From Pseudoscleropodium purum (lineage: Eukaryota > Streptophyta > Bryopsida > Hypnales > Brachytheciaceae), in the NCBI GenBank assembly GCA_963969395.1, contig OZ017796.1:18230501-18294500 (forward strand): a stretch of DNA of 64,000 bases. Direction: 5' to 3'. Of this stretch, positions 47,741-60,300 are shown piece by piece. Position 1 is the first letter of the stretch. Every line of letters begins with the position of its first letter. A program made the translations under genes and the position numbers. The notes beneath the pieces are model-generated. The model did not search any database. It saw only the letters and a list, made by a program, of their open reading frames with translations, and was not told the origin of the DNA.

Positions 47741-48208
47741 ATTTTAAGTTTTTAAAATTTAAAATATTAAAATTTTAAGTTTTTTATTTTATTTTTTATT
47801 TTTAAATCCTAATTTCTTAATTTTGTACTTTCTTACATTACTAATTTTTGCTTACTAAATCATCAAATTAGATTAGATTTAGGTGGATTAGACCTAAGTA
47901 GGTTAAATTCAAATAAGCCTTATACTTTAGATTAGACTTATGTAGATTTAGATATTCAACTTGAGATTTTTGTCATTAAATCCAATAAAGGCTCTTTTTT
48001 TAGAATGTGATGGAGATGCTAAATTATTAAATTGGGTAAGATTTTTTCTATAATTTAGATGGTGGTAATGGTGATAGTGGTTTGGTGTAGTAAAGAAAAC
48101 TAGTATACTTATGCCTCAAGTTTCAATGTCTATAAACTTCAACGTTTTCTACTCTTTTCTTGTACAACTTTTCAACTTTCATTTAGTTGTTTGTAAGTTT
48201 GTTTATTT

Positions 48209-49860
48209 TTGCATTTGCAATGGCCAATGGTTGATAGTAAGATGGTATTGTCAATTGGTGAGATAGACGAAAACATTCGAGATGTAGTGTTTCAAGGACA
48301 AATTTTGAGCCGCTATGATACTTATGACTATATTTGTGCAAATCAGTTAAAAGACCATGGCTATGCATATTTGTATTGTGATGTCATAGATAAAGAATGT
48401 TTAACAACAATTACTTTATCTATCTATACACCGCTAATTGAGCACCATCAAACTAAATTACAATAAGGGAATTATGTGAGAGTAGAGAATTTTGTAGTCA
48501 AATTCAAAAAATGGTAGTGGATTTTAGAAGGGAGACATGTCTTGTATTATTTATGTCCAATCTATTATGCGTATTATAATTCTTCCTTCTTTTGTATCAT
48601 AATTCCTTCTTATTTTTTTATACAGAGGATTCTATCAAAGATTTCAAAAAACGTTGCCACGAAAACTTTCCAATGGCAACATTTATTGTTGTTGTAGTAG
48701 CAATTAAAGGTCACTACCAAGATATGTTTCAAATAGTTGTTGCCGATGGGCTCACTCATGATGATCATGATACAGTTGGTTTTACACATGCATTTCAAAG
48801 GGAGTATTTGAAAGTTCAAGAAAGTTACAACGCAGGAAGATGTGTGCTTGTCATGTTCAAGTACTTAAGTGTGACGTCAAAGTATGATCGTTTTTTGAAA
48901 ACTAAAGCCTATACAATTGTTACTCCTGTGGTTGATGAAAAAGAATGTGTATGATTGACCAATGTTTATCACCAAATAACAAACTCTGGCACTTCATCCA
49001 AAAATCTTAGAAAGGTAGGTGATGTGTTGTGAATGTTTTATATTTATTTTTTGTTTTTTATTTTTAAAATTTTACTTTTAAACATGTTGTAGATCATTCA
49101 TGAATTATCAGCTTTGAATCTAACTGTTCCACTTTTCAAATGCATTTGCTCAACTTGTCAGTTGGCAAATGTAATGATTATAGCTACCGACGAATACTTT
49201 TGCAAAAACTGCCAATGCAATTAGGTGACTGAACAACAACCTTTTCTTTGAGGTAAAATCAATATACAAAATGTAGGAGACATTGAAGTATCCATTGAAG
49301 AACCATGGTTGCCATCTACTGTTCACATGTCTGGTCAAGATTTTTTGAGAGAAACAAGAAAAGTACAAATTAGAATCTTATCAAAGATTCACAATATTGG
49401 AAAGTTTCAATTGACACCAACTTTGTGTCTTGTTGGTTTTGAAGAGTACCACAAAGATGAACCATCTAGTGAATTAGTTTTAGTCAGGGTTGACAAATTA
49501 GTACGTTTGCCCCAAAATAGCGTCCGTAACCCGGACGTCCGGACGTCCGTCCTCACGGACGCCAACGGACGTAGCGTCCCTCCCGCCGTCGGAAGGCGGA
49601 CGGGCGGGGTGGATGGGGGGACAAGCGGATGGGGCGGACAGCGTCCGCGAATGTCAGCGGACGCTACAGACACATCGTCCGCGTCCGGACGTCCCGAACG
49701 TCCGACCGTCCTGTCAACCCTAGTTTTAGTAGACAATAGTTTAGATTTTATTTCTTCTCAATGCACACCTATCTCTTCTTCTTCTATTCCATCTTGTGGA
49801 AAACGTGATTCCAATTTCAGTACAAGATGTCATTCCATCTTCCATAGATCTTTTAGATAG
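48209..49860 (+). pseudogene. RPA1-like OB-fold single-strand DNA-binding protein, broken
   Basis: The first frame (48209-48463) reads VLSIGEIDENIRDVVFQGQI, YAYLYCDVIDKECLTTITL and, after a TAA, GNYVRVENFVVKFKKWW. The order of strand-rich segments is that of an RPA70 DNA-binding OB fold. A second part follows at 48628-48954 after an acceptor (TATACAG). A third near 49093-49226 has paired cysteines (CICSTC, CKNCQC) like the zinc-binding OB fold of RPA70. In-frame stops after KLQ, KFKKW, ECV and CQCN make it non-functional. The 238-bp mini-hAT at 49485 splits the last part (LVLV before and after). Plant Helitrons often carry RPA-like genes, so it may be transposon-borne rather than a host RPA1 gene. 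The assignment is by pattern only. Confidence 0.45.
49485..49722. mobile_element. CpG-rich mini-hAT, copy 3 (238 bp)
   Basis: It starts CAGGGTTGACAAATTAGTACG and ends CCTGTCAACCCTA. A perfect 8-bp duplication GTTTTAGT lies at 49477-49484 and 49723-49730. The interior shares GCGTCCGTAACCCGGACG and GCGAATGTCAGCGGACGC with copies 1 and 2. It sits in the RPA-like pseudogene; because its length plus TSD (246 bp) is divisible by three, the host reading frame happens to stay open across it, giving a chimeric 183-codon frame. Confidence 0.92.
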
Positions 49861-52800
49861 CACTCCATCTCTATCACACTTTTGATAGAAGAGTATGAAG
49901 CGAAAATTGAGTGATGCAAAATAACTATATGTATATTATATTTTATTTGCATTTGACTTCTATAAAACTAATGCTTCTTTGTTATTTTTGCAAACTATTT
50001 GTATATTTGTATATTTGTATATTTGTACTATAGTAACTTTGTATAGGTTTGTACAATTCCTGGAAAATTTTGTATTTGACATTTGTTAATATGACAAATA
50101 CACATTACAAATATAGTATTACAAATACAAATATATTTATTAATTTCAATGAAGAAATAAATGATGTACCAAATTATATGTGTATGTTGAAGATTAATTT
50201 ATTTAACACTATACAACAACAAACAATCAAATCTTTATTGCAATGTGATTTTACCTTATTTATAAATGAATCACAGAATAGTTGTAATTAATATTTAAAT
50301 GTAATTAAAAAAATAAAATCCCATTATATTTTGTGCTTAATACTGCATACAGAAGTTTGATTATACCATCTATACAACAATTTTTCTTTACCATCTATGT
50401 AAATAGTTTCAATACTCACCACCTTAAATGAAATCATCTTTATTAATATCTCCACTATTTGGATTTTTTTGAATTTTTTTTGAATATTTTTTTATCTACT
50501 ATTAATAAACTAATATTGGTGTTTATATAAGATAGAGCCTCACGGTTACACTGTGCTTGTTCTACTATGCAAGAATGGACTCCATAGTTTGTTGAATTGA
50601 AAAAAGATTGAATTTTATATGATTAATTTTTAAAAAAAACATTATACTTAGATTCTCAAAAAGATTCCAAAGATTCTTAAAAGATTCCAAATTCAACAAA
50701 AATTTGTTAATTTGGTCATTGCACCATTCAAATCAATAGAAAGAATTTGCCATTTTGTTGATTTTTACAGAAAGTTACAAAATGATCATTCTACTATCCC
50801 AAATAACAAAAATTAGTTGAATTTCTGTTGTTTTGGTCGTGCATTTCTAGTAGTGTTTGAATTGATAGAGCTCCAGTTCTTTCTTGAATTCACACCATGC
50901 GAAGACTCCAATGGCATTCTATAAAAAAATTTCACAGCTAATGACGGACATATTGGTCTTTACCCATTTCTATTGTAGCAATAGTGGTATAATAAGTGCA
51001 TGGTTAATAAAAATAGAGTAGCCAGGGATAACAATCCTATATAATTAGTGCAGAATGACAACAATGTGTCAAATATATCCAAAATATGTAAAATTTCTTT
51101 GCATTTCAACATCAAATCATAATTTTCTAAAATTTGATTTATTTTTAATGCAAGCCTAAATGAGTAAATGTCTAAAATAAATTTTTTATTTATATAAAAA
51201 ATAGTAAACTCAAATCATATGATTCTATAAAAATTATTATTTTTTTAATGGAGACTTAGTTATTAATAATTATAGTATTTTTTAGAATAATATGTTCTTT
51301 TCTAAAAAAAATTAAAGAGAAGTGAATATAGAAGGATTCAATTCATCTACTATACTTATTTTGGACACACTAGAAGAATTTGGATAAATATTAAATAGTG
51401 GTGTTGTCTTAGGTTTGGAAGTGCTCACTTCAGTCTTTACATAGTCACATACTTTACAGTTTCAAGAATTTCGTCAAAACTACACTTCAAATTAAAAATG
51501 TAGTATTGGAAACATTGTTTATAAATTGAACTAAATAATAGATTATATTAAGAACTCAATGGTCAATTGGAATCCAATTTCTACTATTATAGTGGTCTTT
51601 CCAATGTCATATTAGGATGAATTTTGGTAGAACAAAGACTCTTCCATATCCCTCTTTTGTTTTGGCTTGTTCTTAGAAAAATCCATTCACATACGATCAT
51701 CAATTGAACTCTCATTTCAATTTTTTGCTCTTCCTTTCTCAATTGTACTTTTACTGCATTGTCTTCATCCTTTCAAATTCATTTTCCAGCGATTCTAGTA
51801 GGCAACCACTTTAACAACATTACTCTTGTACTTGTGCAGTTTTCCTCTTGTTATTTTAGGACTTGGATTCCTTCAATTATGAATGTGTGCCCATCACATT
51901 GAATGCCCCCAATTGAATAACTTAAATTAACGCACTACTTTCTACTCAATTAGTCATAGAGCTTTGCTTCTATGAATGTTTTTAACCATGTCTTTAAGTA
52001 GAAATTCAATGACAATATCTGTTGTTGCAGGTAGTTCCAGCCTCATTTGTGCACAATTTTTAGAAAGAATTAAACCAAGTTGTATGCGTCCAATAAAACA
52101 AAGATGAATTTTGTATATATGAAAGACATTAATACATTATCTACTCAAGTTGCCCACTTTAAACATACTTTTCATAGTCATAAATAGGAATTTCACGTGA
52201 AAGGAGGTTTTCACCTTCTATACACAGTTAAGTCCCCCTTCAACAACCATTGCCTCTTTGACCTCTTCATGTGCATGAGCAACATCTATTTTAACTACTA
52301 TCTATCGTTCATTATAGGACCACCCACTTTTGTTATAGAAGAAAGAAGAAAATTTTGTTATAAGTCTACACATTTGCAAGAAAGTATGTTTCGAATCAAT
52401 TTGTTCTTATTTAGTATAGCAATGGCATCAATATATGAAAACCTTAATTGATAAGCCATCTCTTATTGATATTGTGAGCTTCCCTTTGGTCTAGTCATGA
52501 TGATCCTTATTGCTCTAGATGATGTCTTTGAATGTGAGAATGACCTCCACAATTCTAAATTAAAAATAAATTAACAATTCCCATGACAAGGTCTGATAAG
52601 GGAAGTACCAAAATGTAAGTGACTAAGAAGTGGAGGCTACCAATGCTAGTGCCAACCACTGATTCCAATGGTTAATTATTGTCCCACTAGTAAAACAATC
52701 CATGACCACTATGTACATCCCCTTTCAATACATAATTGTCTGAAACACGAAGACACGGAGATTCAAATCAACTCTTTGAACTTTTGAGCTTTGTAAACAC

Positions 52801-53829
52801 GTAAGTATGATAATTTCATATTCACCAAATTTGAACCAGTCTTTTCCATATATATAATCAAAAGTCATTTTAAACAACAATAAGAAACAACACCAACGGA
52901 AAAGGGTGGTTGATTCACTGTGAAATCCAGAACATGCATAATGACAATTCGAATTATTCATTGCACCTTCAATTTAATTCCTATAATTTCTTTTCCTACT
53001 CAAAAAATACTTTTGTAATGAACAATGAATATTTCCTCATTTGATTTTGAACATGAACAATGAAATTCAATTGCAATCTAAGTAGTTGTATCCATGCTTG
53101 CACCATTTTAATGGATAAAAAATGGTTACATAGCACTGCATTATTCAATGAGGCATTGATAATCCACCTCTCTATTCTTTGAATTTACTAGCATTCCATT
53201 CTGTCTATATACAACCCCGAATGTCCACTAGAGTCAACTACTTCATGCATAACAAACTTATAATCTGCTCTAAAATGTCTCACTCAAAATATAAAGTACA
53301 TAATCTTTTTATTAGAGTGTCACTATATCGTCTTTCATATAGGCAAAGCCTAAGCTGAAGATAAAATACTTCACCATACAAAAGAATTGTCATACTAATG
53401 TAATCATCTTTATTAATTATTGACATAATAAAATATATTATAATGGAAATTTTTTTGCTCAAATTATAAAACTTTTTATATGTTCTCCAAAGCTTGAGAC
53501 AAGGTAAATTAAACACTAGTTGATATAACCTTCACATACCTTTGTCATTTAAACAACTCTGTTGTGCTCAAAGATAAAATAAAAGCAATTCCAGTGCACA
53601 TGAAAACATATAGTCTATTTGAAGTTTAGTGCATGACGGAACATGAATAGATGCCCTCCAATTAATGATGAGCAATTCTGTGACATTCTTCTAAACATAT
53701 TTTTCGCCCAAAATATTGCTACTCCATTTGTCCTATAGCTTTTCTAGTGCATTGCCATGGAACTTCTAGACAAAGTTATCAAACCCTTGATTGCAATGCT
53801 AGAACCATCATCATTCCATAAGGACTTCA
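49861..53829. other. AT-rich intergenic, no gene seen
   Basis: Short (TTTGTATA)n-like repeat at 50000-50027. Otherwise no recognised exon, RNA gene or terminus. The right end borders the CACTA fragment. Confidence 0.5.
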
Positions 53830-55724
53830 TTGTCTTCTTCTTTGAACTCCATTAGCGTGTCACCATTAGATCCTTCCTCCTCAACCAGTTGCACTTCATA
53901 TTGTACAGCTACTTGTCAACTCCTCCTCCATTATGTTTTCCCCTCCAATGTCACGGTATTCATAATCATTGTCTACATTGGCTTCTTCAGTAGAAGATAT
54001 ATTTTCCAAAAAAATTTGTTATGCATATCGTACATTGGAATAATGAAATCCCTCTCAATGTCCTCATAGATTTGTTTTGACCTGGGATCAATATGAAGAA
54101 CTACTAATCACTCCATTTTTTTTCTAGAGTCAAAAGAAAATTTGTGATGCTTGCACTAGGAACACAAACAAATTTGTTGACCTCCACATGATTCTATTCA
54201 ATTTCAGTAATGTGTAACCATATTTGTCCTTCATACATGCCATTGGACCTCTTGAAATTGGAACAACCCAATTGCAAAGCATCACTATTGGCTTCAACTG
54301 TCCATAGTCCAACTCTAAAATTTCTTTAATATTACCATAATACATTACCTCCCTAGTTATAGAATTACTATTAGACGAATTGCTATGTTGCTTTGTCTCA
54401 TAAGTGATTGTGACTCCTGAGTTTGCCATAACCAAGTTCAATTCAATAGTTGACATTTGATAATGCTTTCCATATACTTTCATAGACTTGAATGACCGCG
54501 TCTTCAAACTCGGTGGCATGGAAAGGTCTACTACATTGTCTTCAAAGGACTCATTTCCTACTTGTACAAAATTATGTAACCACTCAGGGAAATCCCGTAA
54601 GGTACTCAATTCCGTAGGGTACTCTACATGCCTTCTTTGCCGTAGATGTATTCCACATCTGTAAGATGCTTTGACATTTGTGACCTCTAAGGACAATTGC
54701 TTATGAGTCCTACTTTACAAAAAGTAGAATGACATTGTCAGCAATTGTTGTGTATCCTACTTTATTATCACATACTCATGCACAAATTAAATGGGTTGAG
54801 GAAGAATTAATGGGATGTGAATAATAAAAAATCCTTCTCATCAAGAAATAACTAACTAAAATGGAAAAAATATCACTACAATAGAATTTACTTTTGAACT
54901 CACTCTCTGAGACCATCTAGACAATTGGAATTACTTAGTACATATGAATGTGTCCATTCGCATTCTTCACTAGACAAATTTCTATTCTTATAAGTCGAGC
55001 ACGCAATTTCTCTATTGTCTTCAAGTTCTTCGTTTGCATCCCAAACACATTTACAAGTAGACTTGCACTCCAAAATGTACTCCGTTGATAAACCTAGACC
55101 AACTTCCATTGTCGTGCCAGAAGCCATACACCCTTTTGGTTGTGCTTTATTCCGTACATATGACTTCATGTACTTCTCTAGAGGGTATATCCAACAATTG
55201 TGAGCTGGGCCACACAAATGCATTTCTTCCACCAAATGCACAAGCAAGTGCGTCATTGGATCAAAAAATGAAGGAGGAAAGTCCTGTTCTAGCAAACAGA
55301 GAGCAATAGCCACATCTTCATTCATGCAATCTAATTGTGCCAGATCCAACACCTTTAAGCACATCCTTTTGAAAATAGAACTCAATAGTATTATCGCTTC
55401 TATGATTCGATTAGGCAATAAGCCATGAACACAAACAAGTAGGACTTCTTGTATAAGTATGTGGTAATCATGGCTCTTTAAGCCATTTAGTGATCCGTCT
55501 AGTGCAATCTTTGACTTCAAATTGGACATGTATCTTGTGGGAGTTCTCAATTTCCTAAGTCTCTCTATGAGCTTTTTTTTATTCTCCTTTGATAATACAT
55601 AAGGAGCATTGGAAATATGGAATCCCGTTGAAGGTGGTTTAGCATTTTTAATATGCAATGTTCTTTTGCAACTCGTTTCTTTCCTATTGTTACAAAAAGT
55701 AGGGCCATCCTTCATCCCTAACAA
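53830..55724 (-). pseudogene. CACTA (En/Spm) TNP2-type transposase, C-terminal part
   Basis: Minus strand. 55724-54900 carries a DUF4218-type segment: LNGLKSHDYHILIQEVLLVC, DFPPSFFDPMTHLLVHLVEE, CGPAHNCWIYPLEKYMKSYV. 54696-54130 carries a DUF4216-type segment: VMYYGNIKEILELDYGQLK and FVFLVQASQIFF. Further remnants (FFWKIYLLLK, DNDYEYRDIGGENIMEEE) reach about 53830. In this family these follow the catalytic TNP2 domain. Here the TNP2 part is missing, so the fragment is a 3' half. Its sequence differs clearly from the other CACTA transposase at 57.3-61.2 kb, so two lineages are present. Confidence 0.8.
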
Positions 55725-55908
55725 TGTACTAAGAAGGTTCTGACATCATATTCAAAATTTTGGGAGTTTTAGACACTTCCAAAATTATATTGTTGATTTT
55801 GATACCAATACAAATGGATTTTCTATAGATAATTTATGTTGACAAATATTAGAATTATTAGTTTTTGAATGCAATTTCCATTAAAATGAGAGTGTAGTAA
55901 CATACAAA
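55725..55908. other. Short AT-rich junction
   Basis: Separates the truncated CACTA transposase from the next CACTA terminus. No feature seen. Confidence 0.4.
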
Positions 55909-57130
55909 CACTACAAAAAAAAACAATGAATAAATGACTAGAAGAAATGATTGTAAAGTGACTATATGTCCGGAACAACTAAAAAATGTCTGCGAATTCT
56001 ATAATTGCACCAGCACTGGGGCAGCAGCATTAGAAGAGTCATTTGGCAGTCATTTTTCTAAATCGTGGACGAGGATGCAATGAAGGTAGACTTTCATCTA
56101 CGATTTTTAGTTATCCCTGGGAACAAGATAACATTGGGAACTGAGGTAAGTCAGCGGCGGATGCCTTAGTCATTAAAAAGTCACTTCAAGTCACCAAATA
56201 ATACTTTGCATGTCTTTTTAGTGAGTAAGAAATGACTTAATGATTTTGGGTAGTTAATACAGCCTGTTGTGGCGGACTTCGGGCAGGAAACAAAAAATTT
56301 GGAGCGTGTACCTAGTCTAGGACTTCAAAGACGCGGCTTTCGGTAACTTCAATGAGACTCAGAAATGACTACCTTGAAGATAAAATGCTGAATGAATTGA
56401 TTTCCACTGCCACCACTGGGCCTATGAAGGGGTTGACGTGGACACCAATCATTCCAGGGCTACTAGTATATGACTTTGACGTTTCTACATGGCGACTCCA
56501 AAATGACTGACATATAAGTGTAGTTTACAAGGTGCACGTCCAGTATATAATAAACATTTAAAATGAACGAAGGTCCCTTACAGAGACCACCACTGAAATT
56601 ACACTATTATTTTGGTGGACTTCAAGTATAGGCTTTCTACCACCTTCCTAATGTTTGATATAGTTTCAAGAGTGGAAGGATATATTCCATCATGTTTCAC
56701 ATCATCAAAAATGATCAAACAGCGAGCTCTTTGGTCCAAAAGACCCACCAATATCTTGTCAAGGATCATTTGCGAGAACTTCTTCTCAACATTTTCACTT
56801 TGGAGGCCAATAAGGTCAGAGATGTGAGAAATCTCCACTCGGAAAAAGCAACGAATCAAATAGTAGAGAGTCTGCTCAAGTAAGGTGTCATATAATGATG
56901 ACAGATGGTGATGTAGAACTGGATCTTCTTCTAATTTCTCTCTGTAAATGTTCAAGGCTTCTTTTAAATTCTTCAAGGATTCAGAATAGGGTATGCTTTT
57001 TCTAAAAGGTGTCCCAAATTCACTACCACAAACGACTGTCCATGATGACTTCCACTTGTCTGCCAAATGACTATTACAGTCATTTTTCAGTCATCTTATA
57101 GTTATTGCGGACATTGACTTTTAGGTAGTG
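55909..57130. mobile_element. Non-autonomous CACTA element carrying an RPN6 fragment
   Basis: The left end is CACTACAAAAAAAAACAATG; the reverse complement of the right end is CACTACCTAAAAGTCAATG. They match as CACTAC-two bases-AAAA-gap-CAATG. Inside both ends lie many short AGTCAT/ATGACT words (AAATGACTAG, GTCATTTTTCAGTCAT), typical subterminal repeats. The flanks are AAA and CAA, so a 3-bp duplication is at best imperfect. The only coding content is the RPN6 piece. Boundaries are fairly good; whether it moved as a unit is inferred. Confidence 0.6.
56599..56985 (-). pseudogene. RPN6: Captured fragment of proteasome lid subunit RPN6 (PSMD11), C-terminal PCI domain
   Basis: The minus-strand frame reads LKNLKEALNIYREKLEEDPV, HHLSSLYDTLLEQTLYYLIR, EISHISDLIGLQSENVEKKF, SQMILDKILVGLLDQRARCL, IIFDDVKHDGIYPSTLETIS and ends SLYLKSTKIIV. 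This is the winged-helix/PCI end of RPN6, which holds the 19S lid together. The frame is open (it extends to 57066 in unrelated sequence), but the N-terminal roughly 270 residues of a normal 420-residue RPN6 are missing. Substitutions at usually conserved places (LIEPFSR-type text reads LIRCFFR; DQGAGCL-type reads DQRARCL) suggest loss of constraint. It lies inside the CACTA element, so I infer gene capture. Confidence 0.85.
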
Positions 57131-57169
57131 CAATTAGTGCTCAGGGTACTCATACATTGTCTAAGTACC

Positions 57170-57310
57170 AATGTCCACAGAATTGGATCTTCTTCTAATT
57201 TCTCTTTGTAAATGTTCAAGGCTTCATTGAAATTCTGTGTACTAAAAAGGACGGCTAATGCTCTAATCACCTGTATATGCTCTGCAAGGCTGGCAGCATG
57301 TATGAGCGCT
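57170..57310 (-). pseudogene. RPN6: Second RPN6 fragment
   Basis: The minus strand reads AEHIQVIRALAVLFSTQNFN, then EALNIYKEKLEEDPIL, matching the start of the first RPN6 fragment (LKEALNIYREKLEEDPVL) and reaching further upstream in RPN6. At DNA level GGATCTTCTTCTAATTTCTC and TGTAAATGTTCAAGGCTTC are shared with 56930-56980. It lies just outside the right end of the small CACTA element, within the larger CACTA remnant, so the two pieces may come from one capture followed by rearrangement. Confidence 0.7.
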
Positions 57311-57328
57311 TCATGTATCGAAATGACA

Positions 57329-60300
57329 CTAATATCCTGCCCATGCTAACAAGTTGTCTTCCTCCAACAATTCTATGGCCCCAATTAAATTTACCGTTTC
57401 GGTTGGAATTGGCAGGTTATGGGGAGCTCTTAGCCCATCACTCTCCATTGTTGTGTTCATAAATGCATTGGATGTATCAACGACCTCTTGTTGAGCTCGT
57501 GCCTCTTTTCGTAGCACAACTTTCCAACCCGGTCTTCCTATAATGTCTGAAAAGAAAACTTGAATAGTTTGGCTTGGCAAAATGAACCGGTCTGCCAAGC
57601 GAGGCAATTTGTGCCGAAAGTTCACTACAAGGAATCCAGCCTCGTCCTTCGTATACATAGGGTTAGCGATTGTCTATGGTTTTCATCCACTCACAACGCA
57701 GCAGAATTATCTTTGTACTCAATGCACCATAATCCAACTCAAGTACGTCTTGAAGTACTTCCATATAGTTCATAGAGGATTCCTCAACATTTCTAGTAGT
57801 CTCGTGGAAAACGGATGCTACTCCACTATTGTAACTCAACAAGTATCTTGTACTGTCATCCTCCACTCTAAAGTGGTTGCCAAATGCTGTGACTCATACA
57901 TATCTAGTAGCTCTCTGGGACGGCTTCTTTTTGAAGAGAAAGCGGTCCATATGTTCTGGGTTATGCAAATCCAAGTCTGACTCTCCTACTTTGCATTGCA
58001 TTTAATCAGCTAAGGATGGCATTTCCGGATTCTCTTGCGATTCAGTCCTCCACATTCTGGCCAATCCACGGAAATACAATTAAACTCGGAAGCAGATAGT
58101 CCGCACTTCAAAATAGACCCAGTAGAACGCGCTATCTAGACTTTAGGAGTAATTCTCATCAAGTAGTGGAAGTTCTATGACTTCTCCGTGACTTGAAGTA
58201 GTCACTTCTATGTCAACTGCGAGTCATTCAACGTCTGCAAGACTTGAAAATGACTCCACTACAACTAATGCAGAACTACACAAGATTCCACGTCAAAATG
58301 TCCCTAGCTTACATAAAGGACTTCATAGTTCAACCATACTAGGGATCACAGTATCACATGGAAGAGTGAACTCCTTAACTTACATGAATGAATCCTACAT
58401 GGCCGTAGCATTCGAGAGTACATAGTGGTGGGCCACATCTTTCAACTTGGAACTCATTATGTACGGCCTTCTTGTCCCTTGGAAAACTTCTTTAGCATCT
58501 CTATATTCTTTGTCTTCATCCCATACATGCCTGTGAGAGCCCTCAAAGCTGTGTAGGTACTCCATAATGAATCCAATGCATTCATCTTTTAAGTACCCCT
58601 TTGCCATGCATGCCTTTGGTCGTGCCATGTTTTGGACATGGTTCTTCAATACTTTCATGTAGCGCTCCACTGGATACATCCACCTTGCACTAACTGGACC
58701 ACACAAGTCCAATTCCTTTGCCAAATGGTATGGGAGATGAGTCATTATGTCAAAAAATGAAGGTAGAAATTCGATTTCCAAAAGAGCCATGCTCTTTGCC
58801 ACATCTACTTCTAGAGACAGAAAGTTTGTTGGATTGTATACCTTTGTGCCCAAGCGACGAAATACCTTGCACATTCTCATAGTAGCCATACAAGGTCCTG
58901 GTTCCATCAAATCATGAAGAGCTAGTAGCATGATCTGTTGCATAAAAATATGGTAATCATGCAACTTTAGGCCACCAAAATTCTTCTAGCGGAGACACTT
59001 GTTAAGGTTTGAGGAGTACCCTATGAGTGTTTTCAAATCCTGTATGCACTTGATAAACTTTTCAAACTCCTATTCAGACAAAACATAAGATGCTCGTGGC
59101 TTTACCATCTTTCCTACCTTATGTGGGTGTAGAGCAAGTGACAAGTGCCTCCTAACATTTCGGCGTTGTAGATCCCTCTGCACTTTGATTGTATCTTTCT
59201 TCCCTGATATGGTTTTCAGAAAGTTCTTGGCAAGATTCATTTCGCAATGCATGAGGTCTAGCGTGTAGCGAATGAGAAGATACTGGCAGTGTAGACATGA
59301 CCAATAGATTAGGTACAAGTCCACAATCACAACCTGGTTACATACTAGTCATTTCGTAGTCAAACGTTGATATATTCCTATAATGGTAACTCGGAAATGA
59401 CTTGGGAGAACTAGTGGGTGACTGGAAAGTCACGTATGAGTCCCATCTAAGGTTTTCTGCTCAAAAAGGCCAAAATTTAGAGACACTTATCCTCCAGTAT
59501 GGCAATCTAAATAGAATACTCAATCGCTTCAGGCCAAATTTTTTGGAGGGATCCCTTACGGCACCCTCTCTATTTTTGACAATTTTCCATGCCTTACACT
59601 ACAGTGCGTGCTACATTTGTTCCTCCACAGTCACAGCCCGGGGTTTCGAGCGGTTATCCATTAATCCGTCAAAGTGGTCCTTCATACCTTCTGATCTGTA
59701 AGGATGATCTTCAGGTAGCCATCAACGAGTCCCACCGTAAATTTGCTTATACAGTTCAATAGAATGCTCAGCACCAAGGTCTTCACCACAATATGGACAC
59801 GCTGCATATCCTTAATGACAAAATCCTCTAACTGTGCCATACCCTGGGAAGTTGTGTATAGTCCATAGCAACATGGCATGCAACTAAAAAGCTTTTTCAT
59901 CTGCATCCTTAGTGACGTCATGGGCAAGGACCCCGGCCCAAAGCTCCAACAAACCCTCTACTAGCGGCTCTAAATATACGTCAAGCACGTCACCCGTCAC
60001 TAACTCCCTCCCTAGAATTAAGAGTGCCAACAAAATGAAAAACTTCTTTGTGCTCAACCAAGGGGATAAGTTGTAGTTCAATTGCAACACTGGCCATGTT
60101 GACCATGATGTCCTATTTTGCTTGTAAGGGTTCACTCCATCAGCTGCTAAAGCAAAGTGAACATTCCTAGAATCCCGGGCAAAGGAGGGATCCACATTTT
60201 CCTCGAAATGCTTCCAAGCTTTGGAGTCGTAGGGATGCTTGACAAGGCCATTGCCTCCGTCACGGTTGCTCCAATTCTTTGCATGCCAAACCAAGAGTTG

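Noticed and set aside
49309..49860. 183-codon plus-strand frame as a gene
   Set aside because: It is a chimera of RPA-like pseudogene sequence and an inserted mini-hAT.
57131..57133. Perfect 3-bp target duplication for the RPN6-bearing CACTA element
   Set aside because: The flanks are AAA and CAA; one mismatch, so I do not claim a duplication.
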